This document shows positions 35,715-45,186 of a stretch of DNA of 64,000 nt, piece after piece. Numbering within the stretch: position 1 is the stretch's first letter; every line of letters begins with the position of its first letter. The notes under the pieces were generated by a model. That model had not been told where the DNA came from, made no database searches, and saw nothing but the letters and a program-made list of their open reading frames with translations. Position numbers and translations under genes: made by a program. The stretch is taken from assembly GCA_900319245.1 (NCBI GenBank), contig ONNQ01000016.1:19334-83333 (forward strand), written 5' to 3'. This stretch comes from an uncultured Lachnospiraceae bacterium (GTDB lineage: Bacteria; Bacillota; Clostridia; Lachnospirales; Lachnospiraceae).

Positions 35715-37253
35715 TTACAGCGCAAGAAGTTCCATGGCCTCATGCTGCAAGCTCTCCCTGCGATCCTTTAAAAGGAGCAGACGGTTGTAGCGGTAGTAAG
35801 CGTCGTTTCCACACTCGCTCACAAACTGCAGACTGTAATAGCCGGCTGTCAGTTCCGACAGAAACAGGACGATCTCCTGTCCCTCGCCGAAGGTAGCGGA
35901 AAGGAAGCGGAAGCTGTTGGTCAGGTGTCTGTCCGCAGCTTCGATCTGGGCCTTTCTGTCCGCCTCAGATGCGTCAAAGGCCGCTTTGAGCAGCATAAAG
36001 TCGCGCCGTGCGTCCATGGTTCCCTCGAGACGGAGCAGTTTCTCCATATCAAGAAGCCGCAGGGAGACCTTTCTGGCAATCTTCTCTTCCTCTCTCGAGA
36101 GCATTCTCGCTTTCTTTCGTCTTGCGATCTCCCCTTCACAGACAAGCCGCCTTGCGGATACCAATTCGCGGGCGCTCTGCGCGTCGCCGCCTGCACTTTG
36201 TGCCTTGAGATCCCCACGGATCCCCACCAGTTCCTTCAGCACGCGCTCCTGGATCTGTTTGTTCTCGGCGTAGGCCGCAAATTCCTGATTCAGGCTGTCG
36301 ATGAGAAGGCCCAAGATGCTCAGCTTTTCATCAAACGGCGCCTCTTTGAGCGCGCTGCTCTCCTCGGGCACTGCGCCTTCGAGGATCTCCGGAATTCTGT
36401 AAAGCGTGCGATATTTGCTGTAGAGCTCGTAGTAGGCGGCAAATCCGGCCGCAATCTCCGGATCCTGCAGGTACTGGACGCAGAGCCGCTCGTCCACCTC
36501 GATTCCCATCTTTTCGTAGACCTTGATGATCCTCGACAGGTCCTCCCAGCCTCTCGCGGTGACGAACTGCCTGCCGTCGATCTGTGTTTTGACACTGTAG
36601 AAGTCCTTCTTGCGGATTTCCAGATAAGAGAGGATGGCGCCGTGCACGCCCGCCTGGTAGGCGTATTCCTTCCAGACCGTGAAATCCTCCTCGATATCGA
36701 TCCTTTTCACGCGGTCCAGCGTCACGATGTCAAAATCGCGCACGGACTTATTGTACTGGGGCGGGTTGCCGGCTGTGACGATGATAAAGCCCTCGGGCAC
36801 CTTGTGGTTTCCGAACATCTTGTACTGCAGAAACTGCAGCATGGTCGGCGCCAGCGTCTCCGAGACGCAGTTGATCTCATCCAGAAAGAGGATGCCCTCC
36901 GTGATGCCGGACGCCTCGATCCGGTCATAGACCGACGCGACGATCTCGCTCATGGTGTATTCCGTGACGGCGTGCTCCTCCCCGCCGTATTCCTTGCGGG
37001 AGATGAAGGGAAGGCCGATAGCGCTCTGTCTGGTGTGATGGGTGATCGTGTAGGAAATCAGGCTGATCCCCAGTTCCTCGGCGACCTGCTCCATGATGGC
37101 CGTCTTGCCGATGCCGGGCGGGCCCATGAGGAGAATGGGCCTTTGCCTCTCCGGCGGAATTTCATAGGCGCCGGTCTCGTCCTTGTGCAGGTAGGCCCTG
37201 ACGGTATTGATGACTTCCTGTTTGGCTTCTTTAATGTTCAGTTTGATGCTCAA
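35715..37253 (-). CDS. MoxR-type AAA+ ATPase
   Basis: The 512-residue protein has Walker A GPPGIGKTAIMEQ (about 44-56), Walker B GILFLDEIN (about 120-128) and sensor-1 VTAGNPPQYN. A long helical C-terminal region (about 290-512) is specific to this subgroup. MoxR ATPases act as chaperones together with VWA-domain partners. The partner is the gene just upstream, which it overlaps by 4 bp (ATGA), a firm sign that they work as a pair. Confidence 0.9.
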   Translation of the reverse strand: MSIKLNIKEAKQEVINTVRAYLHKDETGAYEIPPERQRPILLMGPPGIGKTAIMEQVAEELGISLISYTITHHTRQSAIGLPFISRKEYGGEEHAVTEYTMSEIVASVYDRIEASGITEGILFLDEINCVSETLAPTMLQFLQYKMFGNHKVPEGFIIVTAGNPPQYNKSVRDFDIVTLDRVKRIDIEEDFTVWKEYAYQAGVHGAILSYLEIRKKDFYSVKTQIDGRQFVTARGWEDLSRIIKVYEKMGIEVDERLCVQYLQDPEIAAGFAAYYELYSKYRTLYRIPEILEGAVPEESSALKEAPFDEKLSILGLLIDSLNQEFAAYAENKQIQERVLKELVGIRGDLKAQSAGGDAQSARELVSARRLVCEGEIARRKKARMLSREEEKIARKVSLRLLDMEKLLRLEGTMDARRDFMLLKAAFDASEADRKAQIEAADRHLTNSFRFLSATFGEGQEIVLFLSELTAGYYSLQFVSECGNDAYYRYNRLLLLKDRRESLQHEAMELLAL

Positions 37254-38674
37254 TTTGTTCCCTCGCGTTTCTCCACTGTCTCCATCCCCTCAGGGGTCAG
37301 GAATAATTTCATTGCCCAGTCCGGCACGCCGGTGTCGTCGAGCTCTTCGTCCCGCCAAAACACAAATGCCGTCTCATAATCGGTCGGCTTATGCGGGTAT
37401 ACGCCAAAGCCGTCGGTAAAATACATAAGTCCCTTGAGATTTTCCAGTTCGCCCGCTGCCCGCAGGTCCTCTATGTAGTTAAAAACAGGTCGGAAATCGG
37501 TTCCGAAGCCCCCCTTGACCTCAAACTCGTTTGCGTACTGCTGCAGGTCTCTAAGATCCGTGATCACTCGGTCGTTCTGCACCTGGTCGTCACATTCGAT
37601 CAGGTGGATCTCGGTCTTCTTAAAAAAGCTCCCGATCCCGGACAGAAGGTCCGCCGTCTCATTCAGGAACTGCTGCACCAGAACTTTCTGGCAGGAGGCC
37701 GACGTATCGATGGCGATCACCAGGGAGTCCACTTTTCGGACCTCCCGAAACTCATTTTCCTCAATGAGGGGCATATTGCCGTAGAGCTCCATGCCGTAGT
37801 AATAAAAACCGTAGTCAAAGGAGTCGAGGTCCACGCCTGCTTCCTCCCGCAGGATGGAGAATCGCTGCAGAAATTCTCTGTAATCGGTGCGCTTTCTGCT
37901 CTCAAAGCGAAGAATCCTGGAGAGAGAGCCGTGCTCCTCGCTCTTCTCCTTCCCCATGATCTCCAGATCCGCCTCGATCTGCTCCGCGTTTTTCTTCCAC
38001 TCGTCCTCTTTGGGCTGCACCGGTTTGAGATTGCGGGACTCCTGCGTCTCCTGCTGCCCATCTCCGCCGTCTCTGTCCGGCGGTGCGCCGGGCGGCGCCT
38101 GGGGCGGCCGTTTCTGCGGCTCCTCGTCGTCTTCCATACGCTGCCAGAAGCTGTGGTCATCGACGGTGAAGGCACGCCGGAGCGCTTCCTCCACGCTGTA
38201 GTCGCGGTCCCTGGACAAGAACCAAGCGTAGATCTTCTCCGCGGTCAGGATCTTGAGTTCTCCCTCCAGCTTCTCGTACCACTCCTCCCGAAAGGTCGAG
38301 TGGGGCCTTGCGATCACGTCGTAGGACATGGAATCCACGACCGATTCCGCCGCGATATCGCAGCAGAGATCCCATAGCTCCGGGTCCTCTCTGTCTCTAG
38401 ATGAGAACATATGCCGGAACAGGCAGTGCAGCAGCATGTGCACATAGGTCCTGTTCATGCGGCGGGGCCTTTCCACATATTCCTGCAGCAAAAATCCGGG
38501 GTTGAATCGTATATAGGCCGCGTCCGTTCCGACGGACGAAGTTCTTAGATCCATCTTAAATCCAAGGCTGTTCAAAGCCGGCGCCATAAAACGCATGGAC
38601 AATAAAAGCTCCGTGCGCACCGCGTCCAGGATCCGAAATCCCATCTCTTCCAGCTTTTCTCTGGTCTCCGACAT
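37250..38674 (-). CDS. VWA-like domain protein, partner of the MoxR ATPase
   Basis: The 474-residue protein has an N-terminal metallopeptidase-like domain (RTYVHMLLHCLFRHMF, a degenerate HExxH) and a C-terminal VWA domain with MIDAS motif VIAIDTSASCQ and the later GGFGTDFRPVF and YFTDGFGVYP. A Pro/Gln/Asp-rich linker (about 185-225) separates them. This is the pattern of DUF2201-type proteins. MoxR-VWA pairs help assemble or insert cofactors in other complexes. The start at 38674 has GGAGGT just before it. Confidence 0.88.
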   Translation of the reverse strand: MSETREKLEEMGFRILDAVRTELLLSMRFMAPALNSLGFKMDLRTSSVGTDAAYIRFNPGFLLQEYVERPRRMNRTYVHMLLHCLFRHMFSSRDREDPELWDLCCDIAAESVVDSMSYDVIARPHSTFREEWYEKLEGELKILTAEKIYAWFLSRDRDYSVEEALRRAFTVDDHSFWQRMEDDEEPQKRPPQAPPGAPPDRDGGDGQQETQESRNLKPVQPKEDEWKKNAEQIEADLEIMGKEKSEEHGSLSRILRFESRKRTDYREFLQRFSILREEAGVDLDSFDYGFYYYGMELYGNMPLIEENEFREVRKVDSLVIAIDTSASCQKVLVQQFLNETADLLSGIGSFFKKTEIHLIECDDQVQNDRVITDLRDLQQYANEFEVKGGFGTDFRPVFNYIEDLRAAGELENLKGLMYFTDGFGVYPHKPTDYETAFVFWRDEELDDTGVPDWAMKLFLTPEGMETVEKREGTN

Positions 38675-38766
38675 CGATACCTCCATCATGAAGCAGTTTC
38701 TTCTCTATTTTGCCAAACTCTCTGCTTCGCTGCCACTTGACTGCCGCTGCGCCTTCCTAAGGTCCC

Positions 38767-39663
38767 TTACCAGTCTTCCAATTCCAGCGACAGGCCAAGG
38801 CCTGTCTCCTGCTTCTTGTTCTGCCGCCCGCTCTCCATCAAAAGCGCGCAGATCGCCGTTTCTTTCAGGTCCGAGGCGGTCCGCAGGGCCGCGGCAATGG
38901 CGTTTTCATCCGCCAGCCCCTTCTCCGTGATCATGCGCACCCGGTCAATCTGTCCGCGCCGTATGAACAGGTCCAGCGCCTCTTTCGCATGTCCGCGCAG
39001 AAACGCCGTGTACCGCGTCTGTGCGGCCTCATCCAGGTCATGCGGATACAGCAGGCGGTCCGTGGCGATGATCGACGCGAACGATGGATCGTCGTGTTCC
39101 ATAAACGGAAAGAGACGGTCGTATTCCCGGTAGCGGATCTCCTTTTTGTGCACGCAGTTTCTGTATGCGTATCCGCCCCCCTCATAGGCGAACTGGATGG
39201 TCCTTGCCATTGTGTTCTCCGAGGCGATCAGCGCGTAGGAGGGAAAGGACAAGCAGATCTCTTCTTCGGGAAGATGCAGATGAAAGCTCATGGCGTGATC
39301 GTTGTCCTCCAGCATTTCCCGCATCAGCGCATAGGGCCTTTTGCTGCCATACAGTTCGATCCATTCCAGTTCCCCGCACTGCCGGATCACGCCGTCGTAA
39401 TAGTCCTCCACACTGTCATGCAGCGTAATTTTCCGGAGGTTCGCGCAGTTGTGGAAGGCGAACAGGCTGAGTCTCCTCAGAGAAGCCGGGAGGCTGACCT
39501 CTTGAAGGTCCGCGCGCCGCTCGAAGGCGTGTCTTCCGATGCTGCGCACCGCCAGCCCGCCGATCTGTTCCGGGATCGTCAGATTCTTTACGCTTCCCTC
39601 AAAGCCGGTTATTTCCAGGCATTCCTCCCGCTGATACTCTATTGTGTCATAAACTAAAGGCAT
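38767..39663 (-). CDS. BspA-type leucine-rich repeat protein, head of the MoxR-VWA operon
   Basis: The 298-residue protein lacks a signal peptide, so unlike surface BspA proteins it is cytoplasmic. Residues 10-110 hold LRR_5-type repeats (LTIPEQIGGLAVRSIGRHAF, LQEVSLPASLRRLSLFAFHNC). The C-terminal half is helical with an ankyrin-like end (ALDLFIRRGQIDRVRMITEKGLADENAIAAAL). It lies 92 bp upstream of the VWA gene on the same strand. I infer a substrate-recognition or scaffold part for the MoxR-VWA chaperone. Confidence 0.75.
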   Translation of the reverse strand: MPLVYDTIEYQREECLEITGFEGSVKNLTIPEQIGGLAVRSIGRHAFERRADLQEVSLPASLRRLSLFAFHNCANLRKITLHDSVEDYYDGVIRQCGELEWIELYGSKRPYALMREMLEDNDHAMSFHLHLPEEEICLSFPSYALIASENTMARTIQFAYEGGGYAYRNCVHKKEIRYREYDRLFPFMEHDDPSFASIIATDRLLYPHDLDEAAQTRYTAFLRGHAKEALDLFIRRGQIDRVRMITEKGLADENAIAAALRTASDLKETAICALLMESGRQNKKQETGLGLSLELEDW

Positions 39664-39794
39664 TGATCCGATGCTCCTTCCTACTGCTGAAAATTATAAC
39701 AAATCGGAAGCCATCACACCATTGCCTGTTGACAATGTCCGTCTGCCTCTTACGTACTTCGCGCTGCCTGTGCCTAATCGTTGATCCCCCGTAA

Positions 39795-39820
39795 AAAGAG
39801 CTGCCTTGCGGCAGCTCTTT
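39795..39820 (-). terminator. Terminator after the secreted protein gene
   Basis: AAAGAGCTGCC pairs with GGCAGCTCTTT around a 4-nt loop; on the minus strand the run continues TTTTTAC. Confidence 0.85.
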
Positions 39821-39910
39821 CATTCCTGACATCGGGGAATCGTGTTATTTCTATTCTTTATTCTTTCCCGTTCATGTCTTTTCGTTATGATCTTTTTCGT
39901 TATGATCTTT

Positions 39911-40807
39911 TCAGCCCAGAATTCCATCCAGAATATTCAGGTGATCGACGTCGATCGCATTTTCCGTGACATGCGCAGGGACTTCCATGCTATCCAGTGT
40001 GTCAAACTCGTCAAAGTGGAACGTCAGTATGAACGCCTTGGCCTCTCCGTCCCAATCCTGATTGCCGGTCATGTGCTTTATGAGGACATTGCCCAGTGCT
40101 GTGCAGTCAAACCGAAACTCGGCGGGGCGGCCGGACTTCGCATCCACATAGACGGTGATATCGGCGGAGCTTTCCGACAGATCCAGATCCGCCGGCAGGT
40201 CAAACTTGCCGGACTCCGCAACGCTCTTCACCAGTTCCTGCAGGGCCGGCCCACTGATGGCGATATCCATTCTCCGCACCTCCTGGTCGCCCAGCATCTC
40301 TGTCTCCTTGGACGCTTCCGCCTTGATCTCGCCCTGCATGATCTTCTGGATCATGCCAAATACGAATTTGGTGCTGTCAAAAGAGGCCGTCGTTTCGCTC
40401 TCTGTCCCTGTCTGTTGATGACGAAGCCACTTTCCCTTCTGAAGATTGGTATAGGAAGTGAAGCCATCGCCCTCCTGCAGCGCATAATTCTCCAGCGCCA
40501 CCGGATAGGAAAAGCCGAGTGCGGAGACTGTGACCGTCCCTGTTTCATGGGACTTCAAATTCTCGCCGGTCAGCATCTGCACCTCGAGATCCGCATTGAT
40601 TCCAATCTCGCCGCCGATCCCCATATAGGAGATCGTGCCGTCATAGTCCACGGTCAGTTCTCCGGTCACCGATTGCAGCGCCTGCATTTTGCTGACTGTC
40701 TTGCCGGCGATGACGGGCGGCGTCGAACTCACATGATTCAGGGCGGTAAACATCCCAATGCAAGCTGCAACTGCTGCAATGACGATAACTAGAATTCTCT
40801 TTTTCAT
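39911..40807 (-). CDS. Secreted/membrane-anchored protein of unknown function
   Basis: The 298-residue protein starts with a signal peptide or anchor (KKRILVIVIAAVAACIGMFTAL). The rest is beta-rich with repeated charged strands (GELTVDYDGTISYMGIGGEIGINADLEVQML; FILTFHFDEFD), like LolA/LppX-fold lipid- or hydrophobe-carrying proteins. I cannot name the family with certainty. AAGGAG precedes the ATG. It lies 26 bp after a YczE-like membrane protein gene and is probably co-transcribed. Confidence 0.7.
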   Translation of the reverse strand: MKKRILVIVIAAVAACIGMFTALNHVSSTPPVIAGKTVSKMQALQSVTGELTVDYDGTISYMGIGGEIGINADLEVQMLTGENLKSHETGTVTVSALGFSYPVALENYALQEGDGFTSYTNLQKGKWLRHQQTGTESETTASFDSTKFVFGMIQKIMQGEIKAEASKETEMLGDQEVRRMDIAISGPALQELVKSVAESGKFDLPADLDLSESSADITVYVDAKSGRPAEFRFDCTALGNVLIKHMTGNQDWDGEAKAFILTFHFDEFDTLDSMEVPAHVTENAIDVDHLNILDGILG

Positions 40808-40833
40808 ACGACCAGCTCCTTATTACGAATCAT

Positions 40834-41460
40834 TTAATGACTGGCAGGCGTATCCTTTCCATAGCGAAGGGGCATTGAGATTTTCTCGTTAAAAAGCTGA
40901 ATGATCGGTCCTGTGCCAAATGCGGTCAGTACCGTCCCGATTCCCACTGTGGCGCCGAGAATCCCTCCGATCGCGACACAGAGAAAATCCGTGGACACAC
41001 GCACTACTCTGAAGGCCCATCCTTTCCTCTCCGAGATTGTCAGCGCGATCCAGTCATAGGCCGACACGCCCATATCCGCGACAAAATACAGAGAGGCGGC
41101 AAAGGAAGCCAGGATCAACGCCAGCAGCATCAGCAGAACCCGCAAAAATACGGAGGGTGCCGGAAAGATCCTTGACAGGATCACGTCCGTGTACTCCACC
41201 ACGTATCCCAGCAGAAAAAGGTTGATGATGGTGCCAAGGCCGATCATATGCTTGTTAAAAAAGAACATAAATACAAGCAGGATCCCGTTCAGGATCACAT
41301 AAAAGGTGCCAAAGGAGAGGGGCGTCAGTCCCCATGTCCCATGGGCAAATACCTGAAAGGGATCCATGCCAAATGCGGTGAACCCAAATGTTCCCGCGGC
41401 AACGCCTGACAGAAAAACTCCTGTGATACACATTAAGAGACGTTTATTTTTTTCATTCAT
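40834..41460 (-). CDS. YczE/YitT-like integral membrane protein
   Basis: The 208-residue protein has five or six membrane helices and the GMDPFQVFAHG and VADMGVSAYDWIAL signatures (glycine-Asp-Pro before an amphipathic stretch) of the YczE/YyaS group. Members are thought to be transporters or membrane regulators; function is unknown. The start at 41460 has a weak AAGGATGA site 11 bp upstream. It precedes the secreted protein gene. Confidence 0.8.
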   Translation of the reverse strand: MNEKNKRLLMCITGVFLSGVAAGTFGFTAFGMDPFQVFAHGTWGLTPLSFGTFYVILNGILLVFMFFFNKHMIGLGTIINLFLLGYVVEYTDVILSRIFPAPSVFLRVLLMLLALILASFAASLYFVADMGVSAYDWIALTISERKGWAFRVVRVSTDFLCVAIGGILGATVGIGTVLTAFGTGPIIQLFNEKISMPLRYGKDTPASH

Positions 41461-41533
41461 TACATTATCATCCTTTTGTGTCTTTTCTATGTGCTGTCGA
41501 TGCGTATTGGACCTCACAGGGCTATACGGCTAA

Positions 41534-41571
41534 ACCGGCCCTCTGCCGTTACATAACGGCAGAGAGCCGGT
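41534..41571 (-). terminator. Probable terminator of galE
   Basis: ACCGGC..CTCTGCCGTT / AACGGCAGAG..GCCGGT forms a 16-bp stem with one mismatch and a 4-nt loop, 29 bp after the galE stop. The tail is only weakly T-rich. Confidence 0.65.
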
Positions 41572-41599
41572 CTGTTCGACTCTATGATCCTGATTCGAT

Positions 41600-42616
41600 T
41601 TATTCTACATATCCGTCAGGGTTCTTGCTCTGCCAGTTCCAACCGTCCCTGCACATGTCTTCCAGGTTCTTCTCCGCTGTCCAGCCGAGCACTTCCTTCG
41701 CCTTTGCGGGGTCACTGTAGCAGACCGCGATATCGCCGGGTCTTCTGGGATCGATCACATAGGGAAGGTCCTTGCCGCAGGCCTTGGAAAAGGCCTTGAT
41801 AATGTCAAGAACACTGTATCCGTGTCCGGTTCCGAGGTTGAAGATATTGACGCCATCCAGCTTCTCCATGCCCTCAATCGCCTTCACGTGGCCCTTGGCC
41901 AGGTCAACAACGTGGATATAATCGCGGATTCCGGTTCCGTCCGGTGTGTCGTAGTCATTGCCGAATACGTGGACCTTCTCCAGCTTTCCGGACGCCACCT
42001 GCGCGACATAAGGGAGCAGGTTGTTGGGGATTCCCTTGGGATCTTCTCCGATCATGCCGCTCTCGTGGGCTCCGATGGGATTGAAATAGCGGAGCAGCAT
42101 AACTTTCCAGCGGTTGTCCGCTTTCCAGATATCTGTCAGGATCCTCTCCTGCATGGATTTGGTCTCGCCGTAAGGATTGGTCGTGATCCCCTTGGGGCAC
42201 TCTTCCGTGATCGGCACAAACGCGGGATCGCCGTAAACGGTCGCCGATGAGGAGAATACGATCTTGAAGCAGTCGTGCTCTCTCATGGATTTGCACAGTG
42301 TCAGTGTGGATCCCAGGTTGTTCTCATAGTATTCGATGGGCTTTCTGGTCGACTCGCCGACCGCCTTATAGCCCGCGAAATGAATGACCGCGTCGATCTT
42401 TTCCTTATCAAAAAGCGAATCGAGCGCTGCCTTGTCGCAGACATCCAATTCGTAAAAGGCAGGTCTCTTTCCGGTGATCGCCTCAATGCGGTCAACGACC
42501 ATTGCCTTGGAATTATAGAGATTATCCGCAATCACAACTTCATAACCTGACTGCAGCAGTTCCACTACAGTATGACTTCCGATAAAGCCTGTTCCGCCAG
42601 TAACTAGTATTGCCAT
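41600..42616 (-). CDS. galE: UDP-glucose 4-epimerase
   Basis: The 338-residue SDR-family enzyme interconverts UDP-glucose and UDP-galactose. It has the NAD motif VTGGTGFIGSH, the catalytic FSSSATVYG and NPYGETK (Tyr and Lys), and the substrate segment RYFNPIGAHESGMIGED. AAGGAGG precedes ATG 42616. It is a single-gene unit between unrelated genes. Confidence 0.96.
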   Translation of the reverse strand: MAILVTGGTGFIGSHTVVELLQSGYEVVIADNLYNSKAMVVDRIEAITGKRPAFYELDVCDKAALDSLFDKEKIDAVIHFAGYKAVGESTRKPIEYYENNLGSTLTLCKSMREHDCFKIVFSSSATVYGDPAFVPITEECPKGITTNPYGETKSMQERILTDIWKADNRWKVMLLRYFNPIGAHESGMIGEDPKGIPNNLLPYVAQVASGKLEKVHVFGNDYDTPDGTGIRDYIHVVDLAKGHVKAIEGMEKLDGVNIFNLGTGHGYSVLDIIKAFSKACGKDLPYVIDPRRPGDIAVCYSDPAKAKEVLGWTAEKNLEDMCRDGWNWQSKNPDGYVE

Positions 42617-42744
42617 GGTGCTACCTCCTTCACCTGATTGTTTATCTAACATCTATAATAATGCAAAAAACAACTTTCATAAACAATGTATTTTTGCACA
42701 CTTTTTGATTCCTTATGTGATATACGCGCATGGGTTGACAGCGG

Positions 42745-43887
42745 TCATTTCAGCACGCACTCCATGAGGACCGGATTATGATCCGTCTGAACAAATCCGA
42801 TATCCCGGGTCTCACAGGACTTCACTTCGATGTTGGAGGAGACGATAAAACCGTCGATCACATAATATTGGAATGTGTCATGATCAGCTCCCGCATACGG
42901 CTGGTCCAGCGAGCGGCATGTCGGAACATCGCTGTCCATCAGACACTGCCAGTCATCTCCGAACTCCTCTGTGTCGATCGTGCCGGGCTGCCACTTGCCT
43001 TCCTGCTGCGGATAGGCGCTGATGTCTGTATTGTTGAAAGTCTGGTTGAAATCGCCGCCTGCTATGACATAGTTTCCTTTCACGGCTTCCTCGTTGAGGA
43101 TGTCCCGCAGCGCTTTCGTCTGCGCGATCTTGCCCTCCCCGTCATCGAAAGCTTCCAGATGCAGGTTGATCAGGACCAGTTCCTTTTCTGATTCACGCAC
43201 CGGAGTTCTTGTAATCAGCAGACAGCGCTTGAGATTGCCCAGCCTGACCGGCCACTTGAAAGGGCAGGGAAGCTGGATCCGCTCAGCCGACCCTATGCTG
43301 ATATCAGTAAGCGTCATAATTCCGCTGCGGACTTTTCCGATCGGTGGGATCGGGAAGGGGACAAACTCCACGTCAAAGTTATAGGCGAAAGCCGGGATAT
43401 AGTCCAGCTCATAGTCTTCCATCAACGTGTTGTTGATCTCGATCAGCTCATCGATATGGTGTGAACGGGTGCTGTTACGGTCCACTTCCTGCAAAAAGCA
43501 CACATCCGGCTGCAGCTGCGCAGCTGTCTGTTCAATGCCGGCAAGATTGTTCCGGACTCTCTCCCGGTCTGCCGTCATGACGCTCTTCCCGCCGTCCATG
43601 AAGAAATCCGCGTTATCGCCAAGCGCCCCGTATCCGCAGTTCCAGGTCATCACCTTCAGGGAAATGCCCGGATAGATGGGATCGCCGGGCCAGGGGCTGA
43701 CTGCCACATGTTCTCTTTCCTGCGGCCTGTACTCCGTCAGCGTCAGATATTCGAGAAGGCCCGCGAACAGGATTGCCGCGAGCAGGAACATCGACAACAG
43801 AAACCGCAGTATTTTGCCGGCGGGACCTTTTTTCCGGAGCCCGGTATTTGTGTTGTCCGATCGATACTGTTTGTTTTCCTTATCCAT
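42745..43887 (-). CDS. Membrane-anchored endonuclease/exonuclease/phosphatase (EEP) family protein
   Basis: The 380-residue protein has one N-terminal membrane helix (LRFLLSMFLLAAILFAGLLEYL, about 25-46) after a basic start. The outer part is an EEP (DNase I/sphingomyelinase-like) domain: MTWNCGYGAL, FLQEVDRNS, INLHLEAFDD, GDFNQTF and the closing TDHNPVLME. These are the Mg-binding and catalytic positions. It may cut phosphodiesters in lipids or nucleic acids outside the cell. The start at 43887 follows GAGGAAGG, 8 bp after the stop of the DUF218 gene, so the two form an operon. Confidence 0.85.
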   Translation of the reverse strand: MDKENKQYRSDNTNTGLRKKGPAGKILRFLLSMFLLAAILFAGLLEYLTLTEYRPQEREHVAVSPWPGDPIYPGISLKVMTWNCGYGALGDNADFFMDGGKSVMTADRERVRNNLAGIEQTAAQLQPDVCFLQEVDRNSTRSHHIDELIEINNTLMEDYELDYIPAFAYNFDVEFVPFPIPPIGKVRSGIMTLTDISIGSAERIQLPCPFKWPVRLGNLKRCLLITRTPVRESEKELVLINLHLEAFDDGEGKIAQTKALRDILNEEAVKGNYVIAGGDFNQTFNNTDISAYPQQEGKWQPGTIDTEEFGDDWQCLMDSDVPTCRSLDQPYAGADHDTFQYYVIDGFIVSSNIEVKSCETRDIGFVQTDHNPVLMECVLK

Positions 43888-43895
43888 TTCCTTCC

Positions 43896-44948
43896 TCACT
43901 GGCTGAACATGTTCATCAGCCTGTACATCATTGGCATCACGCACGCCAGCCATCCGGCGATAAAAATGACCAGATGCTTCTTCTTTAAAATGATCGCGGC
44001 AAATTCCCGGATCATGGCGCTGGGCCAGTAATACGGCGCGACATGGGCGCCGATCCCCGTACACTCCAGGTCCATTTCCCTGCACAGGCTCAGTGCCCGG
44101 TAAACATGATAATTGCTGGTGACAAGCGCCGTATAGCGCGGTCCCTGCCGCCCCTCAATAATTGCCTTGGAAAAAAGCAGGTTCTCGCGGGTCGTCGCAG
44201 ACCTGTCCTCCCGTATGATATGATCCTGCGGGATCCCGTGCTCCAGAAGATACTCCTCCATGGCTTCCGCCTCCGAGCGCGCTTCGTCCCCGCCTTTTCC
44301 GCCGGAAGGAATCATGACAGGCGGCGTGGGGTCCTTGTGATAGACCTCGATCGCCTTATCGATGCGGTCAGCCAGGAGCTTGGATACTTTGGATCCGCCG
44401 ATCAGTCCGCACCCGTGAATGATGACATAGTCAAAATCCCTCTTGCGGGGAATGATCTGCAAAAGGACCGTGTAGCTCATGAAAGCGACGAAGACAAGCG
44501 ACCCGTATGTCACCGACAAACTGATAAATAAAAGGATCCGCATGCCGGTCGTGACAAACTGCGCCGTATCTTCCGCCCAGAAATAGGGGAAGATATAAAA
44601 CAAAAAGGTACAGGCCTCTCCTGCTCCGACGACCAGTCCCAGCAGGAGTGAAAGCATATTGGCAAGGCTGTGTCCCTCCCGCCGGTACATGATCACGCCG
44701 TTCGCGACCAGAAGACCGGGCACCGATAAAAGGACAATGAAGACAACCACCGAGATCGCCCTGGCTGTGAGGCCAAAATACGGTCCCGACAGCGCGCAGA
44801 CCAGCGGCACCGTAGAGGCGGCGGCAAAAAGCAGAAAAATACTGTTTCTGAACCGGCTCCGGTCCGCGGCGATCGCAGCAGCAAGGATTCCCCAGAAGAT
44901 CACGCAGGGAACTGCATATTCAAATACTCTGCTCCAATAGGCACCCAT
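43896..44948 (-). CDS. DUF218/YdcF-SanA family membrane protein
   Basis: The 350-residue protein has four or five N-terminal membrane helices (about 12-165), then a DUF218 domain with YVIIHGCGLIGG, PSGGKGGDEARSEAEAMEEYL, REDRSATTRENLLFS and VTSNYHVYRAL. A final membrane helix ends it. Members of the family are linked to cell envelope integrity and SAM binding in vitro. It is the first gene of a pair with the EEP gene. Confidence 0.88.
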   Translation of the reverse strand: MGAYWSRVFEYAVPCVIFWGILAAAIAADRSRFRNSIFLLFAAASTVPLVCALSGPYFGLTARAISVVVFIVLLSVPGLLVANGVIMYRREGHSLANMLSLLLGLVVGAGEACTFLFYIFPYFWAEDTAQFVTTGMRILLFISLSVTYGSLVFVAFMSYTVLLQIIPRKRDFDYVIIHGCGLIGGSKVSKLLADRIDKAIEVYHKDPTPPVMIPSGGKGGDEARSEAEAMEEYLLEHGIPQDHIIREDRSATTRENLLFSKAIIEGRQGPRYTALVTSNYHVYRALSLCREMDLECTGIGAHVAPYYWPSAMIREFAAIILKKKHLVIFIAGWLACVMPMMYRLMNMFSQ

Positions 44949-45074
44949 TCTGTATATCTACTCCTTAATACCCTGTTTTCGCAGGAGCGCAGCCCTGTAA
45001 CGGCATGTTTTGGCGGACCGGACTCCTCTCTTCAAATGATTATCCCCGATTATACCATTTTCAGGTCATTATGA

Positions 45075-45114
45075 AAACGGGGCGCCTCCTTCCCCGGAAA
45101 GAGACGCCCCGTTT
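45075..45114 (-). terminator. Terminator of thiT
   Basis: AAACGGGGCG pairs perfectly with CGCCCCGTTT around a 20-nt loop; TTTTCATAA follows on the minus strand. Confidence 0.75.
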
Positions 45115-45186
45115 GGCTCTGAATCATTTGCGCAGCTTCTATGATTTCATAGATTCATATGCGCAATTTCTATTGTTATGTTGTCG

